A stretch of DNA of 64,000 nucleotides from NCBI GenBank assembly GCA_018650465.1, contig JABIFY010000075.1, forward strand, positions 1 through 64,000, written 5' to 3'. Below are positions 25,930 to 34,163 of this stretch, one piece after another. Every line of letters starts with the position of its first letter. Position 1 is the first letter of the stretch. Below the pieces are notes generated by a model. That model worked only from the letters and a program-made list of their open reading frames with translations. It had not been told where the DNA came from and did no database searches. This DNA is from Alphaproteobacteria bacterium. GTDB lineage: Bacteria > Pseudomonadota > Alphaproteobacteria > UBA2966. Made by a program: the position numbers and the translations under genes.

Positions 25930-26952
25930 ATGTCAGCCCCTCGCATTCTCACAACAGTCGTTGGCTCGTACCCCATCCCGGAATGGCTGGCGGCCAATCC
26001 AACGGAACAAGGCCTGACGGACGCCACGCGCGTGGTGCTGAATACCCAGGAAAAAGCCGGTATCGATGTGGTCTGTGATGGCGAATTGTATCGCTTTGAC
26101 ATCAACCACCCTGAAACCAATGGCATGATCGAATATTTCATTCGGCCCATGGGTGGCATCCGTACAGAAGTAACTTTTGACGAATTGATCGCCTATCGCA
26201 GTCAGCCCGGCATGGGCTTTCGCCGTCGCCCGCCGGGTATTGTTGATGGCCCCATCACCAGTGGTACACTGGATTTGCCGGAAGCCTGTCGCAATGCGGC
26301 AGCCCTGGCCAGTCAGACTTTCAAGTTCACTTTGACCGGCCCACATATGCTGGCCAAAACCCTGGTGGATAATCATTACAAGGATACCGCAGCCTTGGCC
26401 GATGCCATCGCCGATGTCCTGGCTGAACAAGTCGGTTATCTGGAAGCCGATGTGATCCAGGTGGACGAAGCCAACCTGCCCGGCAGTCCGGAAGAATGGG
26501 AATGGGCCGCAGCCTCCATCAACAAGGTGCTGGACGCGGTCAAAGGCACCCCTGCCGTGCATCTGTGTTTTGGCAACTATGGCGGCCAGAGCATCCAGTC
26601 CGGCTCGTGGAAGCAGTTGATGAATTACCTCAACACCCTGCACACCGATCACATCGTTATGGAGATGGCCCACCGCTCACCGGAAGAACTGGTCGCTTTC
26701 AAAGACCTGCGCCCGGAAATCGGCTTTGGACTGGGTGTTGTCGACGTCAAGGAAACCGAAGTTGAAAGCCCGGAACAAGTCGCCCGCAGCATCGAATATG
26801 CCACCGGCATCCTGGGCGAAGGCCGGGTGAAATATATCCATCCCGATTGCGGCTTCTGGATGCTCAAACGCTCCATTGCCGACGCCAAAATAGAAGCCCT
26901 GGTCAAGGGCCGGGATTTGTATGAAGGACGTCCCAGCATCGCGGTGGCGTAG
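25930..26952 (+). CDS. MetE C-terminal-like (cobalamin-independent methionine synthase II family) methyltransferase
   Basis: At 340 residues it corresponds to only the C-terminal, zinc-binding barrel of MetE, without the N-terminal domain. Zinc ligands are visible as His and Cys in VHLCFGNYGG, Glu in VMEMAH and Cys in IHPDCGFWML. VVGSYPIPEWL opens the barrel. Short stand-alone proteins of this family occur in many alphaproteobacteria and may use a corrinoid protein, a methylated sulfur compound or another methyl donor, so a methionine-synthase role is not assured. I chose the ATG at 25930 over an in-frame upstream start at 25894. It may share the psu transcript (81-bp gap). A strong palindromic repeat follows its stop. 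Confidence 0.85.
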   Translation: MSAPRILTTVVGSYPIPEWLAANPTEQGLTDATRVVLNTQEKAGIDVVCDGELYRFDINHPETNGMIEYFIRPMGGIRTEVTFDELIAYRSQPGMGFRRRPPGIVDGPITSGTLDLPEACRNAAALASQTFKFTLTGPHMLAKTLVDNHYKDTAALADAIADVLAEQVGYLEADVIQVDEANLPGSPEEWEWAAASINKVLDAVKGTPAVHLCFGNYGGQSIQSGSWKQLMNYLNTLHTDHIVMEMAHRSPEELVAFKDLRPEIGFGLGVVDVKETEVESPEQVARSIEYATGILGEGRVKYIHPDCGFWMLKRSIADAKIEALVKGRDLYEGRPSIAVA

Positions 26953-26965
26953 AACAGTCTATCAC

Positions 26966-27066
26966 CGTCACTCAGGGCTTGACCCGGAGTCTCTCGTGAT
27001 TCCAGATTACGGAAATAATTGCCTGATCAAGCGTTGCTGAGACTCCGGGTCAAGCCCGGAGTGACG
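26966..27066. repeat. Long inverted repeat with 28-nt arms (REP-like)
   Basis: Arms 26966-26993 and 27039-27066 are reverse complements with one mismatch (CGTCACTC...GAGTCTC against GAGACTC...GAGTGACG). Each arm contains its own smaller hairpin around GGGCTTGACCC. It lies between the convergent MetE-like gene and the ABC ATPase, so it may serve as a bidirectional terminator. It ends in the same CGTCA/TGACG boundary as the repeats at 50181, 53490 and 54348 but differs from them internally. Confidence 0.8.
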
Positions 27067-27087
27067 GATGTAAGAGAATCAACCCAC

Positions 27088-27852
27088 CTACTCCATCCCC
27101 AACAGTTTGTAGATGCGTCGGGTGTAGACGCCAAACTTCTCGTGGGTTTTCATGTCCAGGGTGCGCGGGTAATCCAGTTCGATTTCGAATTGGTCGGCCA
27201 TGCGGGCTGGACCGGCGGTAAGGACGGCACAGCGCGAACCCAGCAGCACGGCTTCCTGGATGGAATGCGTCACAAAGATGATGGTCTTTTTGCTTTCGGT
27301 CCAGATCCGCAATAATTCCAGGTTCATCTTTTCCCGTGTCAGGGCATCCAGCGCGCCAAAGGGTTCATCCATCAAAATCAGCTTGGGATCATGCACCAGA
27401 GACCGGGCAATGGCGGCACGCTGTTGCATACCACCACTTAACTCATAGGGGTAGTTCTGCTCAAAACCATCAAGGCCGACCATGTGCAGCAGATCACGGG
27501 CCCGCTCCCGGCTTTCCCCCATGGGTAGCCCCAGAATTTCTGCGGGAAGGAGGACATTGTCGATGATCTTGCGCCACTTCAGCAGCAGGGATTGTTGAAA
27601 GACCATGCCCACGTCTCGCCCCGGCTCGAAAGGATTATCGCCACCGCCAATATCGACAATACCTTCGTCGTGGTCGTGCAAACCGGCGAGGATTTTCAGC
27701 AGGGTTGTTTTGCCACAACCAGACGGGCCGACCAGGGACACCAGCTCTCCTTCATGAATATCCATGGTCGCGTCAGAAACAGCCAGAAATTCCTGGCGAC
27801 GGCTGCGGTAGGTTTTGGAAACGCCTTCCAGATGTATAAAGGGTTTGGTCAC
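27088..27852 (-). CDS. ABC transporter ATP-binding protein (nitrate/sulfonate/taurine type)
   Basis: This is a 254-residue ATPase with Walker A GPSGCGKTT, Q-loop VFQQSLLLKW, signature LSGGMQQRAAIARSL, Walker B LILMDEPFGALD and switch His in FVTHSIQEA. It belongs to the SsuB/TauB/ThiZ-like group that pairs with NMT1/THI5-type binding proteins. Its start overlaps the end of the permease gene by four bases (ATGA-type coupling). The binding protein is encoded divergently at 30641. Confidence 0.93.
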   Translation of the reverse strand: MTKPFIHLEGVSKTYRSRRQEFLAVSDATMDIHEGELVSLVGPSGCGKTTLLKILAGLHDHDEGIVDIGGGDNPFEPGRDVGMVFQQSLLLKWRKIIDNVLLPAEILGLPMGESRERARDLLHMVGLDGFEQNYPYELSGGMQQRAAIARSLVHDPKLILMDEPFGALDALTREKMNLELLRIWTESKKTIIFVTHSIQEAVLLGSRCAVLTAGPARMADQFEIELDYPRTLDMKTHEKFGVYTRRIYKLLGME

Positions 27853-28622
27853 GCGGCGTTCTCCATCCTTGAATCGGATTTCACGAAAATCCGTTCCAGC
27901 AATATCACGATCCCATAAAGAGATACGCCGATCAGGGTGATCAACAGCACAGCCATGAACATGGCCGGTGTATCGAGATCAACCTGGACCTGTTGCATCA
28001 AATAACCAAGCCCTTCTTCAGAGCCGATAAATTCACCCACAATGGCCCCGGCCACCGCCAAGACAACGGCGACTTTCATGCCGGAAAAAATGTACGGCAA
28101 GGAGCCTGGCAGCTGGATTTTGGTAAAGATTTGCCAACGCGATCCCTTGAGGGATTTAACCAGATCAAGCAATTCCGGCTCAACTTCCATCAACCCACGC
28201 GTCGTCGTGATCAGGATGGGCAAGAAGCTGATCATGAAGGCGATTATAATGTTTGGCCCTAGCCCGTAATCAAACCAGACAATAAAAATGGGGCCCATAG
28301 CCACCTTGGGAATCATGTTCAGGCTGACGACCAATGGCATGAGAAATTCAGAGACTGTGGCGTTCCAGGAAAACAGCACGGCCAGGGTTACACCTACAAC
28401 AACCGCCAGAGCATAGCCGCCAAAGACTTCCCCGGTCGTAATCATGGTATTATGCAGCCAGTTATATTCACCAAAAATCGACATGATCGTTTGGCCAGGC
28501 GTAGGCATGACATAAAGCGGAACCTCGCCCAGAACGACGAAATAGTGCCAGGCCACAACAACGATGACATGGACCAGAATGATCAACGCCCATTTGCGCG
28601 CTGAATCACTAATATTGTTCAT
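27849..28622 (-). CDS. ABC transporter permease (SsuC/TauC type)
   Basis: This 257-residue permease has about six membrane helices. The cytoplasmic coupling loop is near residues 165-190 (FLPILITTTRGL, then ELLDLVKSLKGSRWQIF, the EAA-like motif), and GSEEGLGYLM follows. I place the start at the ATG at 28620-28622 with AAGGA nine bases upstream; the longer opening to 28814 reads into the upstream dioxygenase gene. It would carry the substrate delivered by the NMT1-type binding protein. Confidence 0.9.
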   Translation of the reverse strand: MNNISDSARKWALIILVHVIVVVAWHYFVVLGEVPLYVMPTPGQTIMSIFGEYNWLHNTMITTGEVFGGYALAVVVGVTLAVLFSWNATVSEFLMPLVVSLNMIPKVAMGPIFIVWFDYGLGPNIIIAFMISFLPILITTTRGLMEVEPELLDLVKSLKGSRWQIFTKIQLPGSLPYIFSGMKVAVVLAVAGAIVGEFIGSEEGLGYLMQQVQVDLDTPAMFMAVLLITLIGVSLYGIVILLERIFVKSDSRMENAA

Positions 28623-28650
28623 AAGGTTACGTCCTTGTTCGCATGTGAAA

Positions 28651-29403
28651 TTAAGATATGCGTTCCGCCATTTCTGGATCGAATGTCCAGGCCGGGGAGA
28701 CAAAGGTAACGTCATTTCGCACGTAATGGAATGCCACAGCCCGCCGCCATTTGCTTGAATTGTTGTCGCCAGAGCCATGCAGCGTGATGCCATGGTGAAA
28801 GGAAATACCGCCACGCGCCACGGGAGTAGCTGTCATGTTGGCGCTTGCAGCAGCCTCTGCTGGCAATTGCAGATTAAAGGGTTCATCCTGCGGTGCAATA
28901 TGATCGATCAGTCCCGACTTGTGACTGCCATCACCGTAATACAAACAGCCGTTTTCAATCGTGGCGTCATCCAGCGCAATCCACGCCGTGACCATGCCAT
29001 CAGGGTCGCTGGGTCCAAAATAGAAGTTGTCCTGATGAATAGGTTTTGGACCGCCTCCTTCGGGTGGTTTAAAAAATATTTGACTGAAATAGACCGTGAC
29101 GCCGTGCCCGCCAATCAGTTGCTCGACGGCCTGAACCAGAAGCGGCGTCCGGGCAAGTGCTTTGAAGATTGCCCGGTAGTGAACGGGATCATCCAGTTTC
29201 CGTAAATGCCGCCCTGTCGCGCCTGCGTCCAGGTACCAGTGTTCGTCCATGGGTGTGATATTGCCCAAAGTCTCATTCGCCCAGGCCATGGCATCCGATG
29301 TTGCCTTGTCGACATCTGCCTCAGACAACAGACCAGTGACCGTCAGATGCCCTTGTTCGGCAAATGTTTCAAGCTGTTCTTTGGCCAGGCTCACGCCAAC
29401 CAC
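28651..29403 (-). CDS. Phytanoyl-CoA dioxygenase (PhyH) family 2OG-Fe(II) oxygenase
   Basis: At 250 residues this is a typical PhyH-family non-heme iron oxygenase. The iron triad is visible as His and Asp in HQDNFYF (about residues 129-131) and the distal His in TLHGSGDN, with the 2-oxoglutarate-binding Arg just after. Family members hydroxylate small molecules, including acyl-CoAs, ectoine and natural products; some act on phosphonates. It lies within the ABC transporter operon, overlapping the DHDPS-family gene by 13 bp and 28 bp before the permease. It probably oxidises the imported compound. Confidence 0.87.
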   Translation of the reverse strand: MVGVSLAKEQLETFAEQGHLTVTGLLSEADVDKATSDAMAWANETLGNITPMDEHWYLDAGATGRHLRKLDDPVHYRAIFKALARTPLLVQAVEQLIGGHGVTVYFSQIFFKPPEGGGPKPIHQDNFYFGPSDPDGMVTAWIALDDATIENGCLYYGDGSHKSGLIDHIAPQDEPFNLQLPAEAAASANMTATPVARGGISFHHGITLHGSGDNNSSKWRRAVAFHYVRNDVTFVSPAWTFDPEMAERIS

Positions 29404-30464
29404 CTGTTCAAATTATCTTTGACAAAATCATCATCAGACAGGTCCGCATGATCTGCATATATCCGGTCAATTTCTTCCTCTTGCCCCGGACTGAGGGCTT
29501 CTGTCGGATCGAGGCACCAGATGCCGTCCAGCAACCCTTGACGATGCAGGACTTCGTGGCAACCGGCGATGACCCCGGCAAAGTCATTGGCCACATCAAA
29601 AAAGGCAGCATTACAATCCGTTACCCGCGAATCCAGTGCCAAAAGGTCGAAATCAACTTTGTCTGTTTCTACCGCTTCATGCACCCGCGCCAGAAGCTCG
29701 ACCGCCGATTTCACCCAGACGCTCCAGTGCCCCAACAAGCCGCCCTTGATGCGCACCCGCACATCTTCGCCGTCCCGCTTGACCAAAAAGGGGCTAAGCA
29801 AATCCAGAACGATATGATCGTCATTGCCGGTGTACAAGGTGACCCGGTCTTCCGCGTGTGCAGCCACAACACCGCGTATGACATCAAGTGTGCGATAGCG
29901 GTTAAAGGGCGCCATCTTGATGGCCACGACATTGTCGATCTCGGCAAATCGACGCCAGAAATCCGGCGATAACAGGATACCACCCACGGCGGGTTGCAGG
30001 TAAAATCCGATCAGTGGAATTTCCGCCGCCACGCTTTGGCAGTGTTTAATCAACTCGTCTTCCGAGGCGCCCTTGAAGGCAGCCAGGCTAAGCAACCCGG
30101 CATGATATCCGAGACCTCGCGCCAATTGTGCTTCGGCCACCGCCTGGCCGGTTTTGCCGACCAGACCAGAAATTTTCACAAGGGCTTTTTGCCCAGCCAG
30201 GGACTGCGGCGTCCAATGGTCGACAGCCTCGGCCGCCAGTTTCAACACCGGCTCAAACAAACCCACATCACGGATTTCAAATTGCGTTGTGTGGACACCG
30301 ACAGCAACACCTGTGACCCCGGCATCAATATAATATCGCGTCAGTCCAACCTGGCGACGCTCATCAAGCTTGCGTTGTTCTGTCAGGGCCAGTGGATGAG
30401 CCGGAATGGCACCGCCGCGTCGCAGGGAATCCAGGATATCGGTAGGTAACTCGCTGTAATGCAC
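29391..30464 (-). CDS. Dihydrodipicolinate synthase (DapA)-family protein
   Basis: This TIM-barrel protein of about 357 residues resembles the DHDPS/NAL lyase family but is longer than usual (about 300) and divergent. Recognisable parts are ITGVAVGVHT-like VTGVAVGVHTTQFEI, the FYLQPAVGG strand, and VVAIKMAPFNRYRT, whose Lys aligns with the Schiff-base lysine. KGGLLGHWSVW follows. The likely reaction is aldol cleavage or dehydration of a 2-keto acid. The start is uncertain: a GTG at 30464 with AGGGGA upstream is favoured over a TTG at 30503. It is the first gene of the dioxygenase-permease-ATPase operon. Confidence 0.78.
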   Translation of the reverse strand: MHYSELPTDILDSLRRGGAIPAHPLALTEQRKLDERRQVGLTRYYIDAGVTGVAVGVHTTQFEIRDVGLFEPVLKLAAEAVDHWTPQSLAGQKALVKISGLVGKTGQAVAEAQLARGLGYHAGLLSLAAFKGASEDELIKHCQSVAAEIPLIGFYLQPAVGGILLSPDFWRRFAEIDNVVAIKMAPFNRYRTLDVIRGVVAAHAEDRVTLYTGNDDHIVLDLLSPFLVKRDGEDVRVRIKGGLLGHWSVWVKSAVELLARVHEAVETDKVDFDLLALDSRVTDCNAAFFDVANDFAGVIAGCHEVLHRQGLLDGIWCLDPTEALSPGQEEEIDRIYADHADLSDDDFVKDNLNRWLA

Positions 30465-30512
30465 GTTAAATCTGTCCCCTGAAAATCGCTTGGATGAACC
30501 CAAAAAATAAAT

Positions 30513-30525
30513 AGTATGACAATTT
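30513..30525. promoter_or_regulatory. Operator-like site AGTATGACAATTT
   Basis: Its reverse complement AAATTGTCATACT is the G-variant of the TTRTCATAC core found at 3156, 20954 (partly) and 22084. It lies in the divergent gap between the DHDPS-family operon (start 30464) and the binding-protein gene (start 30641). Confidence 0.4.
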
Positions 30526-30640
30526 CATCTTGCGCCCGGTCGAATGTCAATGAATACTCAGGGACCAATGAGATAATCTTGTCATTCCAATACCGCTTGT
30601 CAAAAGCGAAACCATAAAATCTTCGGGGAGGAAGACCATC

Positions 30641-31633
30641 ATGAAACGTCCAGTTCAACTGGCCGCCGCAGCCATAACAGCGTTTGGATTACTGGGAGCC
30701 AGCCAGTCCATCGCTGCCACAAAAATTGATTTTATCCTGAACTGGATCGCCGGTGGCGACCACGCGCCTTATTATTATGCCGAGAAAATGGGCTGGTATA
30801 AAGAAGCCGGGCTTGATCTGACCATCCAGCAAGGCAAGGGCTCGTCCATGTCGGCCCAGCGCACAGGTGCCGGTAAAAACCAAATCGGTCTGGCTGATAT
30901 GCCGCCTGTTTTTGCCGCCATCTCAAAAGGTGCGGATCTGGTTGCCGTCATGAATGTCTATGCCAATTCACCGTATGGTTTTTACTGGCTGAAAAGCAGC
31001 GGCATCAAAAGCGCCAAGGACTTCGCTGGCAAAAAAATCGGCAACCCGCCATGGGATGCCGCCCGCAAAATGTGGCCAGCCTTCGCCGCCAATGTGGGTA
31101 TCGGTGAAAAATCTGTAAAATGGGTGAATATCCAGCCAAACGCCAAATTGTCTGCCCTTAAGGCCGGGTCGATCGACGTTACAACGTCTTTCTACAATAT
31201 CCACCACATCTTCCAGCGCTTGCTGGGTGACGATATGGGTTATGTCTCGGGTAAAGCGCACGGCGTGAACCCTTATGGAAACTCCATCATCGTTAATGGT
31301 GATTTCCTGCGCGGCAACAAGGCTGCTGTCGGTGCCTTCGTCAAGGTCAACCAGCGTGCCTTTAAAGCCTGTGCAGAAAATGCCAAGCCTTGCATTGATG
31401 CCCTGGTTGGGGCCAACAAAGGCCTGAAGGCTGCCAATGAAGCTACCAACTGGTCGCTGGTCAAGGAACTGATGACCGACGCCACTTCAACCGGTGTTGG
31501 CCTGGGTTACATGGATGTGGCCCGCATGAACAAGTCTTACGAAATCTTTGCGCCGTTCCTTACCAAGAAGTTCGACATGGGCAAACATTTCAGCAACGAG
31601 TTTATTGATACAAGCATCAAGATGCCAAAATAA
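30641..31633 (+). CDS. NMT1/THI5-like ABC transporter substrate-binding protein
   Basis: At 330 residues it opens with a signal peptide (MKRPVQL..., hydrophobic core to about residue 20, cleavage probably after SIAA). It continues KIDFILNWIAGGDHAPYYYAEKMGW, split in the usual way for this fold, where the tryptophan and histidine line the ligand cleft. The GKKIGNPPWDAARKMWP segment forms the hinge. Homologues bind hydroxymethylpyrimidine, taurine, alkanesulfonates, nitrate or riboflavin-like compounds. The ligand here is unknown, but the neighbouring oxygenase and lyase imply an organic carbon source. It has GGGAGGA ten bases upstream of the ATG and ends at a strong terminator. Confidence 0.9.
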   Translation: MKRPVQLAAAAITAFGLLGASQSIAATKIDFILNWIAGGDHAPYYYAEKMGWYKEAGLDLTIQQGKGSSMSAQRTGAGKNQIGLADMPPVFAAISKGADLVAVMNVYANSPYGFYWLKSSGIKSAKDFAGKKIGNPPWDAARKMWPAFAANVGIGEKSVKWVNIQPNAKLSALKAGSIDVTTSFYNIHHIFQRLLGDDMGYVSGKAHGVNPYGNSIIVNGDFLRGNKAAVGAFVKVNQRAFKACAENAKPCIDALVGANKGLKAANEATNWSLVKELMTDATSTGVGLGYMDVARMNKSYEIFAPFLTKKFDMGKHFSNEFIDTSIKMPK

Positions 31634-31653
31634 ATCAACAAAACATCAATGAA

Positions 31654-31683
31654 GAAAGGCCCGGATTTTCCGGGCCTTTTTTT
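31654..31683 (+). terminator. Rho-independent terminator after the substrate-binding protein gene
   Basis: A perfect AAAGGCCCGG / CCGGGCCTTT stem with a four- to six-base loop is followed by a run of T, 20 bp beyond the stop of the binding-protein gene. Confidence 0.9.
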
Positions 31684-31704
31684 GATAGTTTCTGCCATAC
31701 AGGA

Positions 31705-32082
31705 CTACGAGATCCAGGCCTCGGCTTCTGCTTTCGACCGAAAAATTTCTATGCTCGTCTGCCCCTTTGGTATTCGTCCAACTGCGGCAAATAATTTCCC
31801 CAGTAACAAGTCACCTTCTTTGCCGACAACAATGGCAACCTTGGCTGCCCCTCTTCTCTCATCAGTATCCGTCATTATTTTTGCAATGGTTTCGAACGAT
31901 TCCATTGTCACATCCATATGTGTAACCTGGGTCAAGTCTGAAAGAGTTGGGCAGCCCATCGGTAAATCCGGGTCATTTCTCAATTCGATGACACAAGCCA
32001 CAAGTTCATCATCAGTCAAACGCGCTGTCGCTGTGATTACAGCGCGATTTGCTTCAGTATCAATGACATAGGACGCTGGCAT
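31705..32082 (-). CDS. Small protein of SpoIIAA/STAS-like appearance, unknown function
   Basis: This 125-residue protein opens with strands and helices of the kind YVIDTEANRAVITATARLTDDELV and continues with a DLTQVTHMDVT segment. That layout resembles the STAS/SpoIIAA-like domains found as single small proteins in Rhodospirillales. No catalytic motif is visible. AGGAGT precedes the ATG at 32080-32082 at a good distance. It stands alone between the terminator of the binding-protein gene and the GNAT gene. The fold assignment is tentative. Confidence 0.65.
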   Translation of the reverse strand: MPASYVIDTEANRAVITATARLTDDELVACVIELRNDPDLPMGCPTLSDLTQVTHMDVTMESFETIAKIMTDTDERRGAAKVAIVVGKEGDLLLGKLFAAVGRIPKGQTSIEIFRSKAEAEAWIS

Positions 32083-32123
32083 TAGTTACTCCTTGTCGAG
32101 GAAACAGGGATTAGTTCCGACTA

Positions 32124-32999
32124 TTATCCTAATTCAGGCCCGGCAATGGCGAAGATATGCTGCGGCTGGTCGAAGGGTTCAGTTCGACCGACCAACATGC
32201 GGGTGAAGGGGCGTTGGACCGTGAAGCCGCGGGATTTCAGCCAGGCGGAAAGTAGTTCCTGGCTATCTGGTACATCGATATAGATCCCGCCGTCCAGAGT
32301 GCTGAACACACGGTCCAGCAGATCAATGGCAATTTGTTCATTATCGGCAACAACCGGGCCGACCTGTAAATTTTCACGCCCGTCGCGGGCCAAAGCAAAT
32401 CCGGCCAGGCTGTTGTCTGCATCATGGCGGGCCAACAAAGCCTGGTCCGGACAGCGTTGCAGAAGATGCGCGATCACGTCACGACGGTCACCACCAAAGC
32501 AGGAAGCATCATAGGCCAGAATGTCGCCCAGATCATTCGTTGTTGCAGCCTCGACCGAGACCCCACCAGGAACCGCAGCAGGCGCTGCCCAACCAGGTTC
32601 GGTCGCTTGCCAGCGACTGAGTTCATAGACCGGCAGGAAGCCCAGCGGCTGATAAACTGGTTTTCCCGCAGGTGTGGCATCGAGACCTGGTATTTGACCT
32701 TCTGCCTGAACCTTTGCAATCAGGTGGGCCATCAGGCGGGAGGCAATATTCTGGCGTTGATAATCGGCGGTCACCAATATCATGCTGAGCCAGGCAAAGT
32801 CAGGCCCCTGCGGTAGAGACAGTGCACTGGCGATAAGTCGGCCATCTTCATCACGCAAACCCACCGCATCACCGGTGGTGATCATCAAACGCCAGTCTTC
32901 CTCTGTCTGGTTCCAGTTGGCCTCACGCGAAAGCGCATGAGCCGCCGGGGCATCCACCACCAGTAAAGGCGTTATTGGAAGTTGAGCGAGATCAGTCAT
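32124..32999 (-). CDS. GNAT family N-acetyltransferase with tandem domains
   Basis: The 291-residue protein has a canonical GNAT domain in its first half: the acetyl-CoA-binding QRQNIASRLMAHL motif near residues 78-90 and PVYQPLGFLPVYEL near 110-125. A second, degenerate GNAT-like half (about 150-285) has AYDASCFGGDR and CPDQALLARHD. This arrangement is seen in Acetyltransf_1 plus Acetyltransf_18 proteins. The acceptor is unknown. It begins three bases after the stop of the epimerase-like gene and is the last gene of the long minus-strand run. Confidence 0.82.
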   Translation of the reverse strand: MTDLAQLPITPLLVVDAPAAHALSREANWNQTEEDWRLMITTGDAVGLRDEDGRLIASALSLPQGPDFAWLSMILVTADYQRQNIASRLMAHLIAKVQAEGQIPGLDATPAGKPVYQPLGFLPVYELSRWQATEPGWAAPAAVPGGVSVEAATTNDLGDILAYDASCFGGDRRDVIAHLLQRCPDQALLARHDADNSLAGFALARDGRENLQVGPVVADNEQIAIDLLDRVFSTLDGGIYIDVPDSQELLSAWLKSRGFTVQRPFTRMLVGRTEPFDQPQHIFAIAGPELG

Positions 33000-33002
33000 C
33001 GT

Positions 33003-34046
33003 CTAATAACTTCCATCACGCGCTTCGTAATGGGTTGGCTTGCCAAGGCTGGCCTGACCACGCGTCACCCAGTCAGCAACCCAGGCAATCATCGTGTCCG
33101 TATCCACGACGGGTTTGCCAAATAAACCGACAGCTTTTTCCGTGTTGGATAACCATGCCATCTCGGCGGGCGCGCCTGTGAACTTTGCAGTTGTTCCCAT
33201 GATTTGGGCACAAGCCTCAGCAACTTTTTGTACCTCCAGGGTTTCCGCCCCGGAGACATTAAGGATGGCCGTCGGGCTCTCGCACAGGTGTAAACAACGC
33301 AAGGCCTGCGAGATAGCATCGCCCTGCCAGATCACGTTGACATGGCCCATACCCAGATCAATAACCTCGCCCGCAAAAACCTTGGCAGCAATATCATATA
33401 AAACGCCATAACGCATATCGATGGCGTAATTCAAACGATACATCAAAACCGGATTGCTGTTCTGTCGGCTGAAATAATCAAACATGCGTTCCCGACCCAG
33501 GCATGAATAGGCATATTCGCCGGCGGGTGGCAGTGGTGCTGTTTCTTCCGTCGCACCGCCACTGTGCGTTGCCACAAAGGGATAGACACAGCCGGTTGAG
33601 AACACCACAACGCGAGATGTGGTGAAGGTTTTGGCGACAATAGCCGGAACTTCGACATTCATGGCCCAGGTCAGTTCTTCTGATCCAGTCGTGCCAAACT
33701 TGCGCCCGGCCATGAAGATAACATTGGGGACCTGTGGCAAGGCGGCGACGGCGGCTTCGTCCAGCAAATCACAGGTGAGGGTTTCCACGCCGCAGGCCTG
33801 TAGTTTGTCGACCACAGACGGATCGCTGAAGCGGGCCACGCCGATCACCCTTTTGTCTGGCGCTGCTCGTTTGGCCAAACGGGCCAGGGTCGGCCCCATT
33901 TTACCGCCAACACCCAGGATCATGATGTCGCCTTCAAGCCGGGCCAGATCATCCACCAGGGCCTGGCTGGGCAACGTCATGAAGTCTTCGAGGGCCGCTT
34001 CATCATTGAAGGATTGCGGGAAGTTATCTTTTGACAGAACGTTCAT
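33003..34046 (-). CDS. NAD(P)-dependent epimerase/dehydratase-family protein (extended SDR)
   Basis: A Rossmann domain starts at about residue 38: IMILGVGGKMGPTLARL contains the GxxGxMG nucleotide loop, unusually about 40 residues from the N-terminus. STGCVYPF and the YSCLGRERMFDYF segment provide the Tyr-x-x-x-Arg variant of the SDR Tyr-x-x-x-Lys, so the catalytic lysine appears replaced by Arg or lies elsewhere. YRLNYAIDMRYGVL and the C-terminal domain follow the extended-SDR plan. The protein is 347 residues. The substrate is unknown. It is followed after three bases by the GNAT gene and preceded, 117 bp away, by the nitroreductase gene. Confidence 0.78.
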   Translation of the reverse strand: MNVLSKDNFPQSFNDEAALEDFMTLPSQALVDDLARLEGDIMILGVGGKMGPTLARLAKRAAPDKRVIGVARFSDPSVVDKLQACGVETLTCDLLDEAAVAALPQVPNVIFMAGRKFGTTGSEELTWAMNVEVPAIVAKTFTTSRVVVFSTGCVYPFVATHSGGATEETAPLPPAGEYAYSCLGRERMFDYFSRQNSNPVLMYRLNYAIDMRYGVLYDIAAKVFAGEVIDLGMGHVNVIWQGDAISQALRCLHLCESPTAILNVSGAETLEVQKVAEACAQIMGTTAKFTGAPAEMAWLSNTEKAVGLFGKPVVDTDTMIAWVADWVTRGQASLGKPTHYEARDGSY

Positions 34047-34163
34047 CAGGCTACGATTTCCTCTTTTGCGATCCCGGATTAATCCGAATCGCCTCGTTTC
34101 ATATTTGCATTGGCATTCGAAGCCTTGCGGTCATCCGGTGCTTCAGAACGAAACTGAAACACT

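Noticed and set aside
25933-26673. 246-residue minus-strand reading frame
   Set aside because: It is antisense to the MetE-like gene, which carries all zinc ligands.
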